Shown here in pieces: positions 62,148 through 64,000 of a DNA stretch of 64,000 nucleotides (position 1 is its first letter; every line of letters starts with the position of its first letter). Below the pieces are notes generated by a model. That model did not search any database and was not told the origin of the DNA. It worked only from the letters and a program-made list of their open reading frames with translations. Both the position numbers and the translations under genes were made by a program. This DNA comes from Halomonas salipaludis (GTDB lineage: Bacteria > Pseudomonadota > Gammaproteobacteria > Pseudomonadales > Halomonadaceae), in contig NZ_NSKB01000008.1 of assembly GCF_002286975.1 (NCBI RefSeq), positions 186,001 through 250,000 of the forward strand, given 5' to 3'.

Positions 62148-62498
62148 TCAATAGAACCAGGGCAAGGTGTAGGGAAAGACCAGCGCAGTCAGTACCAGTA
62201 GCGACACAATCCAGAACATGACCTTGTAGCCCGTCCTGACGCGTGGCATGGCACACACCTCACCCGGCTGGCACTTTTTCACTGGCCGGAAGATCCGGCG
62301 CCAGGCGAAGAACAGTGCCACCAGCGCCATACCGACGAAGAGTGGGCGGTAGGGTTCCAGGGCCGTCAGGTTGCCGATCCAGGCGCCGGAAATCCCCAGC
62401 ATGATCAGCACCAGCGGGCCGAGGCAGCAGACCGAGGCAAGGAGGGCAGCAAGCCCACCGGCAGCCAGGGGCCCTTTCCCCGTTTTCGATGTAGACAT
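62148..62498 (-). CDS. merT: Mercuric transport protein MerT
   Basis: 116 residues with three helices. Cys pairs SVCCLGPLVL and KKCQPGEVCAMP are both present. It imports Hg2+ for reduction by MerA. Start at 62498 matches known MerT (MS-x-KTG); an ATG at 62516 with AAGG is a possible alternative. First gene behind the mer promoter. Confidence 0.96.
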   Translation of the reverse strand: MSTSKTGKGPLAAGGLAALLASVCCLGPLVLIMLGISGAWIGNLTALEPYRPLFVGMALVALFFAWRRIFRPVKKCQPGEVCAMPRVRTGYKVMFWIVSLLVLTALVFPYTLPWFY

Positions 62499-62535
62499 TG
62501 CGCTTGCACCTTTCATGACCTTGTTTACTGGGATA

Positions 62536-62566
62536 AGGTTACATCCGTAGTCAGATACGGAGTCAA
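62536..62566 (-). promoter_or_regulatory. mer operator-promoter
   Basis: Minus strand -35 TTGACT (62561-62566), 19-bp spacer with dyad CCGTA-n6-TACGG, -10 TAACCT (62536-62541). This is the classic merOP: MerR represses without Hg and activates with it. Confidence 0.88.
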
Positions 62567-62571
62567 GCGTC

Positions 62572-63024
62572 ATGAAGAGACAGGGGGATAGAGTAGCGGG
62601 CACTATGACCATTGGTGGCCTGGCCAAGGCGGTTGGCGTCAATGTCGAGACCATCCGGTATTATCAGCGCCGTGGGCTACTCTCAGAGCCCGAACGTCCT
62701 GCCGGCAGTATTCGCCGCTATGGCACAGCCGACGTCGCGCGGCTGACCTTCGTCAAAACCGGGCAGCGGTTGGGCTTCAGCCTGGACGAGATTGCCGAGC
62801 TGTTGCGATTGGAGGATGGCACTCATTGCCAGGAGGCCAGCACCCTCGCTGAGCATAAACTACGGGATGTCCGTGAGAAGGTCGCCAGCCTCCAGCGTAT
62901 CGAGCGGACACTGGACGAACTTGTACAGGCGTGTCATGAACAGGAGGGAAGTATCACCTGCCCGCTGATTGCGTCCTTACATGAGGGCTCGATCACAGGG
63001 GAACAGCGGCTCCCCAGAAATTGA
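62572..63024 (+). CDS. merR: Mercury-responsive regulator MerR
   Basis: 150 residues. [23 protein letters not shown]; Hg-ligand cysteines C86 (GTHCQEAS), C121 (VQACHEQ) and C130 ([10 protein letters not shown]), spacing 35-9. Divergent from merT. The last 32 bp overlap the convergent methyltransferase gene, and the last 70 bp recur as a relic at 57565-57635. Confidence 0.95.
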   Translation: MKRQGDRVAGTMTIGGLAKAVGVNVETIRYYQRRGLLSEPERPAGSIRRYGTADVARLTFVKTGQRLGFSLDEIAELLRLEDGTHCQEASTLAEHKLRDVREKVASLQRIERTLDELVQACHEQEGSITCPLIASLHEGSITGEQRLPRN

Positions 63025-63026
63025 AG
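62955..63026 (+). repeat. merR/methyltransferase 3' junction (direct repeat, copy 2)
   Basis: The intact source of the relic at 57565-57635: same orientation, about 5.4 kb apart. It bounds, with its partner, the block carrying the ISPpu12-like element and the mer operon. Confidence 0.78.
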
Positions 63027-63625
63027 CCAGCGAACCGCGGAACTTTCGGTAGATAGCCCGTCTCCATTCGCTGGATACGGAAGCCAGCGTGCTCGATGAG
63101 CTCGGGGATGGCACGGTTGAGATGGCAGCCCCCCGCCACCTTGCGCCACAGGGGGTTGACGCGGTCCTGCCACTGGCGCACGGCTTCGTCGGGCGCCGTG
63201 CCGTGTTCGCAGAACAGCAGCTGGCCACCCGGCTTGAGCACGCGACGCATCTGCTCCAGCGCCCGGTGCCAGTCCGGAATCGTGCACAGGGTGTAGGTGA
63301 GCACCACGGTATCGACACTGTTGTCGTCGAGAGGAACCTCCTCGCCCGGCAGGTCCAGCCAGCGCACCTCGAACGGTGCGCCGATGACGTTGTGGCGGGC
63401 CTTGCGTCGCATGCCTTCGGAAGGCTCGAGCCCCCAGACCAGCTCGACCCGGTCCGGATCGTAGTGGGGAATATTGAGCCCGGACCCCATACCCACCTCC
63501 AGAACACGGCCCCGGGCTTGCGGCACCACGGCCGCCCGCTGACGATCGACCACCGTGTTGCCACACGCCAGGTGGAGGAAATGCGGCAGAACACGATTCT
63601 CGTAGAAGGACATCTGTATCGTCAT
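62993..63625 (-). CDS. Class I SAM-dependent methyltransferase (UbiE-like)
   Basis: 210 residues. SAM motif I is [16 protein letters not shown]; motif II region [17 protein letters not shown]; then [15 protein letters not shown]. These place it in the UbiE/Methyltransf_11 group. Substrate unknown; genes of this sort accompany mer and multicopper oxidase loci, so a metal(loid)-linked role is possible. Its end overlaps the merR end by 32 bp. ATGs at 63625 and 63613 both fit. Confidence 0.82.
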   Translation of the reverse strand: MTIQMSFYENRVLPHFLHLACGNTVVDRQRAAVVPQARGRVLEVGMGSGLNIPHYDPDRVELVWGLEPSEGMRRKARHNVIGAPFEVRWLDLPGEEVPLDDNSVDTVVLTYTLCTIPDWHRALEQMRRVLKPGGQLLFCEHGTAPDEAVRQWQDRVNPLWRKVAGGCHLNRAIPELIEHAGFRIQRMETGYLPKVPRFAGFNFWGAAVPL

Positions 63626-63680
63626 CCCGTGTGGTTGCCAGGTGATCGAAATACGGTGTGATCGAAACCAGACCGGTTCG

Positions 63681-64000
63681 TTATGCCACCACCTTGAAGT
63701 AGCGCATCATACCGGCATCCTCATGCTCCATGTTGTGGCAGTGGTACATGTAGAACCCCTCGAAGTCCTTGAAGGTCAGAGCGATGCGCACCCGTTCCTC
63801 CGGGAACACCAGCACCGTGTCATGCAATCCCGCGTCGATGATCCCATCGTGCAGGTCCGTCTTGCCGCCCGCCGATATCCGCTCCTGAACCAGGAATTGC
63901 AGTCCATGAACGTGCATGGGGTGCGGCATCATGGTGTTGTTGACGAACTCCCAGATCTCCGTCTGCGCCAGCCGGACGATCTCGTCATCTGCCACCGTCG
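63681..64000 (-). CDS. Multicopper oxidase, C-terminal part (5' end beyond window)
   Basis: The reading frame enters from the right edge. C-terminal cupredoxin motifs: HPMHVHGLQFLV (trinuclear and T1 histidines) and FYMYHCHNMEHEDAGMM (HCHxxxHxxxxM), complete for the type 1 site. The HCHNMEHEDAGMM form is close to CueO/CopA-like and spore-coat-like oxidases. It is a different gene from the two-domain oxidase at 55313. Likely periplasmic Cu(I) oxidation. Confidence 0.85.
   Translation of the reverse strand, partial: TVADDEIVRLAQTEIWEFVNNTMMPHPMHVHGLQFLVQERISAGGKTDLHDGIIDAGLHDTVLVFPEERVRIALTFKDFEGFYMYHCHNMEHEDAGMMRYFKVVA

Overview
The window looks like a chromosome segment of a halotolerant gammaproteobacterium, most likely a Halomonas relative. 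Support: high GC; an ectoine hydroxylase gene; the polA / DUF2782 / homoserine kinase order typical of Pseudomonas-Halomonas genomes; and dense, divergently arranged housekeeping genes. The assignment is an inference from gene content; no rRNA gene is present to test it.

Region 1 (about 1-24950) is core chromosome. A MocR-type regulator faces a LysE-type exporter. Then come small lipoproteins (I78 inhibitor-like, two entericidin-like), TauE/SafE, HIT, a NicO/DUF1007 metal-transport pair, two lipoproteins, glycerate kinase, Dps, a His-rich secreted protein, dipeptidase PepD, tRNA acetyltransferase TmcA, a Fur-box-controlled ferric iron ABC transporter (fbpABC), DNA polymerase I, DUF2782, homoserine kinase, arginine decarboxylase, a fumarylacetoacetase-family enzyme and ectoine hydroxylase. 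Two copies of a structured repeat whose stems are kept by compensatory base changes flank the tmcA-fbpABC block.

Region 2 (about 25000-30200) is an eroded accessory region. It holds a BrnT/BrnA toxin-antitoxin pair with an orphan XRE gene and a decayed second brnA, an AT-rich two-gene receiver/histidine-kinase-like cassette of unknown role (the best candidate here for an undescribed system), a P2-like immunity remnant (intact repressor, dead cox and dead DNA adenine methylase), and a coiled-coil zinc-ribbon protein. It ends at a 48-bp 3' fragment of tRNA-Thr(TGT), an attachment-site scar with a tRNA-type terminator still behind it.

Region 3 (30200 to the right edge) is an integrative element. 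It has a tyrosine integrase, a MobH relaxase and a conserved ICE accessory block (SNF2-like helicase, DUF6094 methylase, DUF3275, RadC). It carries a long metal-resistance load. One minus-strand run encodes a Cd/Zn/Pb P-type ATPase, LspA, Lnt, an L,D-transpeptidase, CtaG, PCu(A)C, SCO and an arsenite-type BASS carrier. After it come ZIP, M23 peptidase, DsbA-like, CDF and HtrA genes; a Tat-exported multicopper oxidase coupled to a ZIP-like gene; a truncated ISPpu12-like element (merR, cation-efflux gene, lspA, broken ISL3 transposase); a mer operon (merTPFA with divergent merR); a methyltransferase; and the end of another multicopper oxidase. Four MerR-type promoters with 19-bp spacers link most of these metal genes to metal sensing. 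The load combines metal export and reduction with envelope repair (lipoprotein maturation, peptidoglycan cross-linking, disulfide handling, periplasmic proteolysis).
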